Source: Pseudomonas tolaasii NCPPB 2192 (GTDB taxonomy: Bacteria > Pseudomonadota > Gammaproteobacteria > Pseudomonadales > Pseudomonadaceae). From it: a stretch of 64,000 nucleotides of DNA. The stretch spans positions 1,302,001 through 1,366,000 of the forward strand of contig NZ_PHHD01000001.1 in the NCBI RefSeq assembly GCF_002813445.1, in the 5' to 3' direction. Both the position numbers and the translations under genes were made by a program. Below are positions 36,078-44,885 of the stretch, piece by piece; position 1 is the stretch's first letter, and each line of letters begins with the position of its first letter. The notes under the pieces are model-generated. The model was not told the DNA's origin, made no database searches, and saw only the letters and a program-made list of their open reading frames with translations.

Positions 36078-36839
36078 TTACTTATCGTCAGTTTCGCCCG
36101 GAACATTAGGGATTTGGTCGGCGGTGCCTTCAACTTCGGCCTTCATGCGCTTGAGGCCCATGTGCCGCACATCGGTGCCGCGCACCAGGTAGATGACCAG
36201 CTCGGAGATATTGCGCGCGTGGTCGCCAATACGCTCCAGCGAACGCAGCACCCAGATGATGTTCAAGACCCGCGAGATAGAGCGCGGGTCTTCCATCATG
36301 TAGGTGGCCAACTCGCGCAGCGCAGTTTTGTATTCGCGGTCGATGGTCTTGTCGTACTGGGCCACGGAGAGCGCCAGTTCCGCGTCGAAGCGGGCAAAGG
36401 CGTCCAGCGCGTCGCGCACCATGTTGCGCACCTGGTCGCCGATGTGGCGCACTTCCACGTAACCGCGCGGCGCTTCGCCTTCTTCGCACAGCTGGATGGC
36501 GCGGCGGGCGATCTTGGTGGCTTCGTCGCCGATGCGCTCCAGGTCGATCACCGACTTGGAGATGCTGATGATCAAACGCAGGTCGGACGCCGCCGGCTGG
36601 CGACGGGCCAGAATGCGCAGGCATTCTTCGTCGATGTTGCGTTCCATCTGATTGATCTGGTCATCGATCTCGCGCACTTGCTGGGCCAGGCCCGAGTCGG
36701 CCTCGATCAGCGCGGTGACGGCGTCGTTGACTTGCTTCTCCACCAGCCCGCCCATCGCCAGGAGGTGGCTGCGCACTTCCTCAAGCTCGGCGTTGAACTG
36801 CGCGGAGATATGATGGGTAAGGCCTTCTTTGCTGATCAT
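36078..36839 (-). CDS. phoU: Phosphate signalling protein PhoU
   Basis: 253 residues from the ATG at 36839 (AGGA upstream). Two PhoU repeats, each with the metal-cluster motif: EADSGLAQQVREIDDQINQM and the ERIGDEATKIARR / ERIGDHARNISE pair. It mediates inhibition of PhoR by the Pst transporter when phosphate is sufficient. Last gene of the pst operon and followed by a terminator. Confidence 0.97.
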   Translation of the reverse strand: MISKEGLTHHISAQFNAELEEVRSHLLAMGGLVEKQVNDAVTALIEADSGLAQQVREIDDQINQMERNIDEECLRILARRQPAASDLRLIISISKSVIDLERIGDEATKIARRAIQLCEEGEAPRGYVEVRHIGDQVRNMVRDALDAFARFDAELALSVAQYDKTIDREYKTALRELATYMMEDPRSISRVLNIIWVLRSLERIGDHARNISELVIYLVRGTDVRHMGLKRMKAEVEGTADQIPNVPGETDDK

Positions 36840-36909
36840 GTGGGTGTCCTTGGAGCGTCCGGTAAGGTGCGCAACGCGCAGCATTCAGTGCAATCAGAAC
36901 CACCGAGGA

Positions 36910-37743
36910 CTAGCCGTAACGACCGGTAATGTAGTCTTCGGTCTGTTTTTTGGCCGGGTTGGTGAACAGGGTGTCGGTGTCCCCGAACTCAACCAGTTTG
37001 CCCATGTACATGAACGCGGTGTAGTCGGAAACCCGCGCCGCCTGTTGCATGTTGTGGGTCACGATAACGATGGTGAACTTGGATTTGAGCTCGTAGATCA
37101 GCTCTTCGACCTTCAGCGTCGAGATCGGGTCGAGTGCCGAGCACGGTTCGTCGAGCAGCAACACTTCCGGCTCCACGGCGATGGTCCGCGCGATCACCAG
37201 ACGCTGCTGCTGGCCGCCGGACAGGCCGAGCGCCGAATCGTGCAGGCGGTCCTTGACCTCGTCCCACAGCGCTGCGCCTTTCAACGCCCACTCAACGGCT
37301 TCGTCGAGGATGCGCTTTTTGTTGATGCCCTGGATGCGCAGGCCGTAGACCACGTTTTCGTAGATGGTCTTGGGGAACGGGTTTGGCTTCTGGAACACCA
37401 TGCCCACACGGCGACGCAGCTCGGCCACGTCTTCGCCCTTGCGGTAGATGTTGCTGCCGTAGAGGTTGATCGCGCCTTCGACGCGGCAGCCGTCCACCAG
37501 GTCGTTCATGCGGTTGAAGGTACGCAGCAGCGTGGACTTGCCGCAGCCGGACGGGCCGATAAAGGCGGTCACGCGCTGCTTGGGAATGTTCATGCTGACG
37601 TCGAACAGCGCCTGCTTTTCACCGTAGTACAGGCTCAGGCCCGGCACTTCGATGGCCACGGTTTCCTGGGCCAGGCTCAGGCTCTGCTTGTCGCGACCCA
37701 GGGCCGACATGTTGATGCCGTGGGAATGGGTTTCGTGTTGCAT
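36910..37743 (-). CDS. pstB: Phosphate ABC transporter ATPase PstB
   Basis: 277 residues. Walker A GPSGCGKST, signature LSGGQQQRL and Walker B VLLLDEPCSALDP are intact, followed by the switch His in VIVTHNMQQA. It drives phosphate import through PstC and PstA. About 70 bases separate it from phoU, while a REP element lies between pstB and pstA. Confidence 0.98.
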   Translation of the reverse strand: MQHETHSHGINMSALGRDKQSLSLAQETVAIEVPGLSLYYGEKQALFDVSMNIPKQRVTAFIGPSGCGKSTLLRTFNRMNDLVDGCRVEGAINLYGSNIYRKGEDVAELRRRVGMVFQKPNPFPKTIYENVVYGLRIQGINKKRILDEAVEWALKGAALWDEVKDRLHDSALGLSGGQQQRLVIARTIAVEPEVLLLDEPCSALDPISTLKVEELIYELKSKFTIVIVTHNMQQAARVSDYTAFMYMGKLVEFGDTDTLFTNPAKKQTEDYITGRYG

Positions 37744-37824
37744 GGGATGCTCCCTGTGCTACCAATTCGTTTCGTTGAACCGCCGGGGCGGTCTACTCAA
37801 AAATCTGTGCCTTGTGCCGGCCCT

Positions 37825-37944
37825 TGTGGGAGCTGGCTTCTGTGGGAGCCGGGCTTGCCCGCGATACAGGCGCCTCGGTTTTTCAGTCGCACCGAGGTGA
37901 AGCTATCGCAGGCAAGCCAGCTCCCACAGAAGCCAGCTCCCACA
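37825..37944. repeat. Nested REP pair between pstA and pstB
   Basis: Left: TGTGGGAGCTGGCTTC then TGTGGGAGCCGGGCTTGCCC; right: GCAGGCAAGCCAGCTCCCAC AGAAGCCAGCTCCCACA. The outer and inner units form nested palindromes, the same plan as at 18407-18526. It sits inside the pst operon and may lower pstB-phoU expression relative to pstCA. Confidence 0.88.
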
Positions 37945-37954
37945 GGGAATCGCA

Positions 37955-39625
37955 TTAACTGTCCAACGCTTTGTATTTCTCGCGCAGGTGGTTACGAATC
38001 CACACCGCCGACAGGTTGAGCGTGGCAATCACCAGCACCAGCAGCAAGGCGGTGGCGTACACCAGTGGCCGTGCGGCTTCAACGTTCGGGCTCTGGAAGC
38101 CGACGTCATAAATATGGAAGCCCAGGTGCATGATCTTCTGGTCCAGGTGCAGGTACGGGTAGTTACCATCCAGCGGCAGCGACGGCGCCAGTTTCACCAC
38201 ACCCACCAGCATCAGCGGTGCCACTTCGCCGGCGGCGCGGGCCACGGCGAGGATCATGCCGGTCATCATCGCCGGGCTGGCCATCGGCAGCACGATCTTC
38301 CACAGCGTTTCCGCCTTGGTCGCGCCGAGTGCCAGGGAACCTTCACGCACGGTGCGAGGAATCCGCGCCAGGCCTTCTTCGGTCGCCACGATCACCACCG
38401 GCACCGCCAGCAGCGCCAGGGTCAACGAGGCCCACAGCAGGCCCGGCGTACCGAAGGTCGGAGCCGGCAGGGCTTCGGCGAAGAACAGACGGTCAACCGA
38501 GCCACCCAATACATACACGAAGAAGCCCAGGCCAAACACGCCATAAACGATGGCCGGCACGCCCGCCAGGTTGTTCACGGCAATACGGATCACACGGGTC
38601 AGGGTGTTCTGCTTGGCGTATTCACGCAGGTACACCGCCGCCAGCACGCCGAACGGGGTCACGATCATCGCCATGATCAGGGTCATCATCACGGTGCCGA
38701 AGATGGCCGGGAAAATCCCGCCTTCGGTGTTGGCTTCCCGCGGGTCATCGCTGAGGAATTCCCAGACCTTGCTGAAGTAGAAACCGATCTTGGTCATCGT
38801 GCCCATGGCGTTCGGCTGGTAAGCGTGCACCACTTTGCCGATGCCGATTTCCACTTCCTTGCCGTTGCCGTCGCGGGCTGTCAGCGCATCGCGGTTGAAC
38901 TGGGTGTGCAGGTCCGCCAGGCGCGCTTCGATGTCCTGGTAGCGGGCATTCAGCTCGGCGCGGTCGGCATCCATGTCAGCCTGGGCGGCGGCATCAAGCT
39001 TGCCTTCGAGCTCCAGCTTGCGGCCGTGCAAACGAATGCGCTCCAACCCGGCGTTGATCGCACCGATGTCGGTTTTTTCCAGGCTCTTGAGCTGGGCCGC
39101 CAGTTTGTTCACGCGGTCGACACGCGCCTGCAGCTCCGGCCACGCGGCTTCGCCTTCGGCGATGACCTTGCCATCCTGCTTGACGTTGACCAGGGTGCCG
39201 TAGAAATTGCCCCACTCACGACGCTCGATCGCCATCAGCTCGACCGGTTTGGTCTGGTCCTTCAACCATTCGCCGACGATCCAGGTGAAGTCGTTGCCAT
39301 TCAAGTCACGGTTGCCGACCTTGATCAGCTCGCGGGTCATGAATTCCGGGCCTTGGTCCGGTACGGGCAGGCCAGCGCTTTTCAGGCGCTCGCGCGGCAC
39401 TTCTTCCTTCTGCACCACTTCGCCGATGACGATATGGTTTTCCTGGCCAGGCACGCTGTAGTTGGCCTGGATCAGGTCGGCCGGCCAGAAGTGGCCCAGG
39501 CCACGCACGGCAATCACCGCCAGCAAACCAATGGTCATGATGACCGCGATGGACACCGCGCCACCACTGATCCAGACGCCGGGGGCGCCGCTCTTGAACC
39601 ATCCATTCAGGGAGTTCTGTTTCAC
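37955..39625 (-). CDS. pstA: Phosphate ABC transporter permease PstA, long form
   Basis: 556 residues from a GTG start with AAAGG upstream, much longer than the roughly 300 of E. coli PstA. One membrane segment near 18-42 is followed by a large periplasmic insertion (about 45-290, containing a helical region EKTDIGAINAGLERIRLHG). The permease core follows (about 300-550), with the ABC contact loop EGSLALGATKAETLWKIVLP. The extra domain is known from pseudomonads. It starts 15 bases after pstC ends. Confidence 0.95.
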   Translation of the reverse strand: MKQNSLNGWFKSGAPGVWISGGAVSIAVIMTIGLLAVIAVRGLGHFWPADLIQANYSVPGQENHIVIGEVVQKEEVPRERLKSAGLPVPDQGPEFMTRELIKVGNRDLNGNDFTWIVGEWLKDQTKPVELMAIERREWGNFYGTLVNVKQDGKVIAEGEAAWPELQARVDRVNKLAAQLKSLEKTDIGAINAGLERIRLHGRKLELEGKLDAAAQADMDADRAELNARYQDIEARLADLHTQFNRDALTARDGNGKEVEIGIGKVVHAYQPNAMGTMTKIGFYFSKVWEFLSDDPREANTEGGIFPAIFGTVMMTLIMAMIVTPFGVLAAVYLREYAKQNTLTRVIRIAVNNLAGVPAIVYGVFGLGFFVYVLGGSVDRLFFAEALPAPTFGTPGLLWASLTLALLAVPVVIVATEEGLARIPRTVREGSLALGATKAETLWKIVLPMASPAMMTGMILAVARAAGEVAPLMLVGVVKLAPSLPLDGNYPYLHLDQKIMHLGFHIYDVGFQSPNVEAARPLVYATALLLVLVIATLNLSAVWIRNHLREKYKALDS

Positions 39626-39640
39626 AGACTTCTACCTTTC

Positions 39641-41926
39641 TTAAAGCGACGAGTATTTCTTGCGCAGACGCTGACGGATCAGCTCGGCGAGGGTGTTCAT
39701 GATGAAGGTGAACAACAGCAGCACCAGCGCCGAGAGGAACAGCACGCGGTAGTGACTGCCGCCCACTTCCGACTCCGGCATCTCGACCGCCACGTTGGCC
39801 GCCAGGGTGCGCAGGCCTTCGAACAGGTTCATCTCCATCACCGGGGTGTTACCGGTGGCCATCAGCACGATCATGGTCTCGCCGACGGCGCGGCCCATGC
39901 CGATCATCAGCGCCGAGAAAATGCCCGGGCTGGCGGTCAGGATCACCACACGCGTCATGGTCTGCCATGGGGTGGCGCCCAGGGCCAGCGAGCCCAGGGT
40001 CAGGCCGCGTGGCACGCTGAACACGGCGTCTTCAGCGATGGAGTAGATGTTCGGGATCACCGCAAAACCCATGGCCAGGCCGACCACCAGTGCGTTGCGC
40101 TGGTCGTAGGTGATGCCCAGGTCGTGGGAGATCCACATGCGCATGTCGCCGCCGAAGAACCAGGTTTCCAGGTACGGGCTCATGTACAGCGAGAGCCAGC
40201 CCACAAACAGGATCACCGGGATCAGGATCGCGCTTTCCCAGCCATCGGGAACCCGCAGGCGCAGGGACTCAGGCAAGCGGCTGAAGATGAAACCGGCCAC
40301 CAGGATGCCAATCGGCAACAACATCAACAGGCTGAAAATCCCCGGCAGATGCCCTTCCACATACGGCGCGAGGAACAGGCCGGCGAAGAAGCCGAGGATC
40401 ACCGTCGGCATTGCTTCCATCAATTCGATCACCGGCTTGACCTTGCGGCGCAGGCTTGGGGCCATGAAGTAAGCGGTGTAGATCGCAGCGGCAACCGCCA
40501 GCGGTGCAGCCAGCAGCATGGCGTAGAACGCGGCCTTCAAGGTGCCGAAGGTCAGCGGGGCCAGGCTCATTTTGGGTTCGAAGTCGGTGTTGGCCGCAGT
40601 CGACTGCCAGACGTATTTAGGCTCGTCGTAGTTTTCGTACCAGACCTTGCTCCACAACGCGCTCCACGACACTTCCGGGTGCGGGTTGTCCAGCTCCAGC
40701 GGTTGCAGCTTGCCGCCGGCTTCCACGATCACGCGGTTGGCCCGTGGCGACATGCCGAAAATGCCCTGGCCATCGACCACCGGGTCAACCAGCAAAGTAC
40801 GGTGCGCGGTGCTGTGGAACACGCCGAACTTGCCGGAGGCGTCGAGGGCGGTGAAGCCTTTGCGACGTTCTTCAGCGGTGATCTCAACGATTGGCGTGGT
40901 GCCCATCTGAAAGGTGCGGATTTGCTTCAGACGCTGCTCGCCATCCGGGTCGCGAGCCATGAACCACTGGGCCAAACCACCTTTGGAGTTACCGACGATC
41001 AGCGAGATACCGCCCACCAGTTGGGTGCTGGCGGTGATTTCGGAAGCGCCGTCTTCAAGCAGTTTGTAGCGACCGTTGAGGCTCTTGTCACGCAGGCTGA
41101 ACACGTCCGCAAGAGCGCGGCCGTTGATCACGTAGAGCCACTGTTGGCGCGGGTCGATGAAGATCGCCTTCACCGGCTCGGTCATTTGCGGCAGCTCGAT
41201 ACGCTTCTGCTCGCTGGTGACTTCGCCGGTCATCATGTTTTCTTCGCGGCTCAGGCTCAGCACGTTCAAGTGCGAACCGGCAGAACCCGCTACCACCAGC
41301 GAGGAGTCGGTGGCGTTGAGGGCGACGTGTTCCAGCGGGCGACCGGCGTCATCCAGCACGATCGGGGTTTCGCCGTAAGGGTATTCCACGGCAGGGGTAA
41401 TGGTTTTCTTGCCGTCCGGGTACGACACCTTATAGGTGTGGCGGAACACCAGGGACTGGCCATTCGACAACCCAAGAATCACCAGCGGGCTGCCCGGCTG
41501 GTCTTCACCAATGGAAGCAACGCTTGCACCGGCCGGAAGCGGCAGGTCGACACGCTTGAGCTCGGCGCCGGTATCCACATTAAAGAACAGTGCCTGGCCC
41601 TTGTCGGAAACCCGCATGGCGACCTGGTTCTGTTCTTCGAGGGAGATCATCAACGGCTTGCCGGCGTCCTGGATCCACGCGGGGCTCAGGGCCTCTTGCC
41701 TGGTCAGGGATGCACCCTGAAACAGTGGCGCAACAACATAAGCCAGGAAGAAGAAGATCAACGTGATGGCGCCGAGGACGGCGAGGCCGCCGACCAGCAC
41801 GTACCAACGGGTCAGGCGATCTTTGAGCGCGCGGATTCGGCGCTTGCGTTGCAGCTCAGGCGTATTGAAATCAATGCGCTTGGGAGGAGAAGACGTCGTC
41901 ATGGTGGAATTGGCCAGATCATTCAT
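39641..41926 (-). CDS. pstC: Phosphate ABC transporter permease PstC, long form
   Basis: 761 residues from the ATG at 41926 (AGGGTG upstream); a GTG two codons earlier is possible. One membrane segment near 42-70 is followed by a periplasmic domain of about 370 residues with a beta-propeller-like pattern. The permease core (about 470-760) has the ABC contact loop LGSLALGATPWQTMTRVVIL. E. coli PstC is about 319 residues, so the N-terminal half is an added domain. A strong PhoB box lies directly upstream, separate from that of pstS. Confidence 0.95.
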   Translation of the reverse strand: MNDLANSTMTTSSPPKRIDFNTPELQRKRRIRALKDRLTRWYVLVGGLAVLGAITLIFFFLAYVVAPLFQGASLTRQEALSPAWIQDAGKPLMISLEEQNQVAMRVSDKGQALFFNVDTGAELKRVDLPLPAGASVASIGEDQPGSPLVILGLSNGQSLVFRHTYKVSYPDGKKTITPAVEYPYGETPIVLDDAGRPLEHVALNATDSSLVVAGSAGSHLNVLSLSREENMMTGEVTSEQKRIELPQMTEPVKAIFIDPRQQWLYVINGRALADVFSLRDKSLNGRYKLLEDGASEITASTQLVGGISLIVGNSKGGLAQWFMARDPDGEQRLKQIRTFQMGTTPIVEITAEERRKGFTALDASGKFGVFHSTAHRTLLVDPVVDGQGIFGMSPRANRVIVEAGGKLQPLELDNPHPEVSWSALWSKVWYENYDEPKYVWQSTAANTDFEPKMSLAPLTFGTLKAAFYAMLLAAPLAVAAAIYTAYFMAPSLRRKVKPVIELMEAMPTVILGFFAGLFLAPYVEGHLPGIFSLLMLLPIGILVAGFIFSRLPESLRLRVPDGWESAILIPVILFVGWLSLYMSPYLETWFFGGDMRMWISHDLGITYDQRNALVVGLAMGFAVIPNIYSIAEDAVFSVPRGLTLGSLALGATPWQTMTRVVILTASPGIFSALMIGMGRAVGETMIVLMATGNTPVMEMNLFEGLRTLAANVAVEMPESEVGGSHYRVLFLSALVLLLFTFIMNTLAELIRQRLRKKYSSL

Positions 41927-41948
41927 GCGCACACCCTAGCGATCCTGT

Positions 41949-41977
41949 ATGACAGAAAGATGACAATGCAGTGACGC
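41949..41977 (-). promoter_or_regulatory. PhoB box upstream of pstC
   Basis: Read on the minus strand: GCGTCAC-TGCA-TTGTCAT-CTTT-CTGTCAT. The last unit matches the PhoB consensus exactly and the one before differs at one base; the period is 11. It ends 23 bases before the pstC start, so pstCAB-phoU has its own PhoB-dependent promoter. Confidence 0.85.
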
Positions 41978-42039
41978 AACAAAGCCGCCGCGTAGCAGAG
42001 CTGGCAGCGGACTAAAAATTAGGAGGTGTAGACGGCTAG

Positions 42040-42125
42040 TGTGGGAGCGGGCTTGCCCGCGATGGCATCAATACGGTTTCAGTTCTACACCGTGTCGCCA
42101 GCATCGCGGGCAAGCCCGCTCCCAC
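42040..42125. repeat. REP pair between pstS and pstC
   Basis: TGTGGGAGCGGGCTTGCCCG at the left, GCGGGCAAGCCCGCTCCCAC at the right, spacer about 45 bases. It begins 34 bases after the pstS stop and would reduce readthrough to pstC. Confidence 0.9.
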
Positions 42126-42159
42126 CGAAAAGCATGCATCTACACCAGGTATCGCAGGC

Positions 42160-43146
42160 TTAGTTGCCTTCTTTCAGACCCAGGTCAGCCAGTGCCTTGG
42201 CGGCAACTTTGGCTGGCAGCGGGATGTAGCCGTCCTTGACGACAACTTCCTGGCCCTGTTTGGACAGAACCAGTTTCACGAACTCGGCTTCCAGCGGGGC
42301 CAGAGGCTTGTTCGGGGCTTTGTTCACGTACACGTACAGGAAGCGCGACAGTGGGTACTTGCCGTTCAGGGCGTTCTCTTCGCTGTCTTCGATGAAGTCA
42401 GTGCTGCCCTTTTTAGCCAGAGCAACGGTCTTCACGCTGGCCGTTTTGTAGCCGATGCCCGAGTAACCGATGCCGTTCAGCGAGGAGCTGATCGACTGCA
42501 CAACCGAAGCCGAGCCGGGTTGTTCGTTCACGTTGGCTTTGTAGTCGCCTTTGCACAGGGCTTCTTCTTTGAAGTAGCCGTAGGTGCCGGATACCGAGTT
42601 ACGACCGAACAGCTGAACCGGCTTGTTGGCCAGGTCGCCGGTCACGCCCAGATCACCCCAGGTTTTCACGTCGGCTTTGGCGCCGCACAGACGCGTCGAG
42701 GAGAAAATCGCGTCGACTTGTTCCATGGTCAGGTGCTGGATCGGGTTGTCTTTGTGTACGAAGACAGCCAGGGCGTCCACGGCAACCGGGATTGCGGTTG
42801 GCTTGTAGCCGTACTTCTGCTCGAAGGCAGCCAGTTCGGTGTCCTTCATCTTGCGGCTCATCGGGCCCAGGTTGGAGGTGCCTTCAGTCAGCGCAGGAGG
42901 TGCAGTGGCGGAGCCGGCAGCCTGAATCTGGATGTTGACGTTCGGGTATTCCTTTTTGTAGGACTCAGCCCACAGGGTCATCAGGTTAGCCAGGGTGTCG
43001 GAACCAACGCTGGACAGGTTGCCCGATACACCGGTGGTCTTGGCGTAAGCCGGAATAGCCGGGTCAACACCAGCGGCCACCGCGTGGGCGGTCGCAACGC
43101 CAGCAGCGACAAACGTCATTGCCGCCATCAAACGCTTCAGTTTCAT
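42160..43146 (-). CDS. pstS: Periplasmic phosphate-binding protein PstS
   Basis: 328 residues. Signal peptide MKLKRLMAAMTFVAAGVATAHAVA with cleavage near 25. Phosphate-site segments are visible: SSVGSDTLANL, SAT/APPALTEGTSNLGPMSRKM, and GRNSVSGTYGYF. It delivers phosphate to PstCA. It lies first in the pst cluster with its own four-unit PhoB box and a REP pair behind it, consistent with higher expression than the permease genes. Confidence 0.96.
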   Translation of the reverse strand: MKLKRLMAAMTFVAAGVATAHAVAAGVDPAIPAYAKTTGVSGNLSSVGSDTLANLMTLWAESYKKEYPNVNIQIQAAGSATAPPALTEGTSNLGPMSRKMKDTELAAFEQKYGYKPTAIPVAVDALAVFVHKDNPIQHLTMEQVDAIFSSTRLCGAKADVKTWGDLGVTGDLANKPVQLFGRNSVSGTYGYFKEEALCKGDYKANVNEQPGSASVVQSISSSLNGIGYSGIGYKTASVKTVALAKKGSTDFIEDSEENALNGKYPLSRFLYVYVNKAPNKPLAPLEAEFVKLVLSKQGQEVVVKDGYIPLPAKVAAKALADLGLKEGN

Positions 43147-43202
43147 GCCTTGCTCCTAGCAGATAGGGATAGTTGGATCGGGGCCAAGTATCGGTAGGCC
43201 GT

Positions 43203-43242
43203 GTGAACACTCTATGTCTGGAATGTGACAATTAGATGAAAG
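43203..43242 (-). promoter_or_regulatory. Four-unit PhoB box upstream of pstS
   Basis: Minus strand: CTTTCAT-CTAA-TTGTCAC-ATTC-CAGACAT-AGAG-TGTTCAC, four seven-base units at an exact 11-base period. Each unit is imperfect but the array is long. It ends 57 bases before the pstS ATG. Confidence 0.8.
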
Positions 43243-43379
43243 GCCAGTATTTGTGAAAAACCTGACAGGAAGGGGGAAAGTCAATAAAACCGGGGCTTGC
43301 GAGGGGGTTGAGGCGCTTGAAGCGGTGTTTCAGAAATACTCTGTAATCTATGCCCATTCCTACATCGCTGTGTAGGAAC

Positions 43380-43491
43380 GATCGTTCCCACGCTCCTGCG
43401 TGGGAATGCATCCCGTGACGCTCTGCGTCACTCTTACTCATGGACGCGGAGCGTCCCAGGCGGCGTTCCCACGCAGAGCGTGGGAACGATC
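43380..43491. repeat. Long imperfect palindromic repeat, second copy
   Basis: Starts GATCGTTCCCACGCTCCTGC and ends CACGCAGAGCGTGGGAACGA TC, with the internal pair GACGCTCTGCGTC and GGACGCGGAGCGTCC. It is a diverged relative of 11646-11745. It lies two bases after the stop of the MFS gene and may end its transcription. Confidence 0.85.
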
Positions 43492-43493
43492 AC

Positions 43494-44783
43494 TTAGCGT
43501 GCGCGTTTCCACAGGTAGGCGCCCACCAGCGTCCCCATCACACACAGCACGGCGACATAATAAGCAGGCCCCATCGGGCTTTCCTTCATCAGCAGCGACA
43601 CCGCCAACGGCGTCAAACCGCCAAACACCGCGTAGGCAACGTTGTAGGAGAACGACAACCCGCTGAAGCGCACCACCGGCGGGAAGGCTTTGACCATCAC
43701 GTAAGGCACCACGCCGATCACGCCCACAAACAGGCCGGTGAGGGTGTACAGCGGGAACAGCCAGCTCGGGTGGTCAAGCAGGCTGTGGTAGAGCGTCCAC
43801 GACGTCGCCAGCAGCAACAGGCAACCGATGACCAGCACGCGGCCGGCGCCAAAACGGTCAGCCAGTGCGCCGGAGGCGATGCAGCCCAGGCTCAGGGTGA
43901 CGATCGCCAGGCTGTTGGCCTGCAGCGAAACGGTCGGGCTGAAGTGGTAGATGGTCTGCAGGACGGTCGGCGTCATCAGGATGACCACCACCACGCCGGC
44001 CGACAGCAGCCAGGTCAGCAGCATCGACAGCACAATGGCGCCGCGATGGTCGCGCAACACGGCGCGCAACGGCAACTCGGCCGCCAGCGCTTTGCGTTGC
44101 TGCATCTCGGCGAAGATCGGCGTTTCATGCAGCCAGCGACGCAAGTACACCGACAGTAAACCGAACACCCCGCCCAGCAGGAACGGGATGCGCCAAGCGT
44201 AATCGGAAACCTGCTCCGGGCTATAAAGGGTGTTGATGGCGGTGGCCACCAGCGAACCCAGCAGAATGCCGGCGGTGAGGCCGCTGGTCAGGGTGCCGCA
44301 GGCGTAACCGATATGGCGCGGCGGTACGTGTTCGGACACAAACACCCACGCGCCCGGCACTTCACCGCCGATCGCCGCGCCCTGGATGATGCGCATCAAC
44401 AGCAGCAAGACCGGCGCCCACAGGCCGATCTGTGCGTAAGTTGGCAGCAGGCCCATGATCAAGGTCGGCACGGCCATCATGAAGATGCTCAGGGTGAACA
44501 TTTTCTTGCGGCCCAGCAGGTCGCCGAAGTGCGCCATGATAATGCCGCCCAGCGGGCGCGCCAGGTAGCCGGCGGCGAAGATGCCGAAGGTCTGCATCAT
44601 GCGCAGCCATTCAGGCATGTCCACGGGAAAGAACAGTTTTCCGACCACGGTGGCGAAAAACACGAAAATGATGAAGTCGTAGAATTCCAGCGCCCCGCCC
44701 AAGGCAGACAGCGACAGGGTTTTGTAGTCGTTGCGGGTCAGCGGGCGCGACGGTTGCGCACTGCTTGCGGGCACGGAGGACAT
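43494..44783 (-). CDS. MFS transporter, metabolite:proton symporter (MHS) type, copy 1
   Basis: 429 residues from the ATG at 44783 (GGAG-like GAGGACATGG region on the complement; frame open 23 codons further). Twelve-helix MFS with the signature AHFGDLLGRKKMF between helices 2 and 3 and RIIQGAAIGGEVPGAWVF in helix 4. The MHS group carries organic acids such as citrate or tricarballylate, betaine and proline; the substrate here is unknown. It is closely related to the adjacent gene at 44886 with the same length, a tandem duplication. A small hairpin lies between them (44821-44842). Confidence 0.92.
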   Translation of the reverse strand: MSSVPASSAQPSRPLTRNDYKTLSLSALGGALEFYDFIIFVFFATVVGKLFFPVDMPEWLRMMQTFGIFAAGYLARPLGGIIMAHFGDLLGRKKMFTLSIFMMAVPTLIMGLLPTYAQIGLWAPVLLLLMRIIQGAAIGGEVPGAWVFVSEHVPPRHIGYACGTLTSGLTAGILLGSLVATAINTLYSPEQVSDYAWRIPFLLGGVFGLLSVYLRRWLHETPIFAEMQQRKALAAELPLRAVLRDHRGAIVLSMLLTWLLSAGVVVVILMTPTVLQTIYHFSPTVSLQANSLAIVTLSLGCIASGALADRFGAGRVLVIGCLLLLATSWTLYHSLLDHPSWLFPLYTLTGLFVGVIGVVPYVMVKAFPPVVRFSGLSFSYNVAYAVFGGLTPLAVSLLMKESPMGPAYYVAVLCVMGTLVGAYLWKRAR

Positions 44784-44885
44784 GGCAAGGCTTCTCTTAT
44801 TGTCAGGACGGCGAACGCGAGACCCCGGCAAGCGCCGGGGTCGGTTCGGCACGATAACAAATCGCCCGCAAAAGCACAGCGTTGC

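Larger units (their letters stand above)
43147..43493. other. Gap between pstS and the MFS gene
   Basis: 347 bases without a gene. The part next to pstS has the PhoB box (43203-43242) and the pstS promoter. The far part is the long palindromic repeat (43380-43491), ending two bases from the MFS stop. About 135 bases between them (43243-43379) show nothing I recognise. Confidence 0.7.

Noticed and set aside
37988..41974. 1328-codon open frame opposite pstA-pstC
   Set aside because: The same shadow effect; it covers two genes and their junction without regard to their borders and has no recognisable domain.
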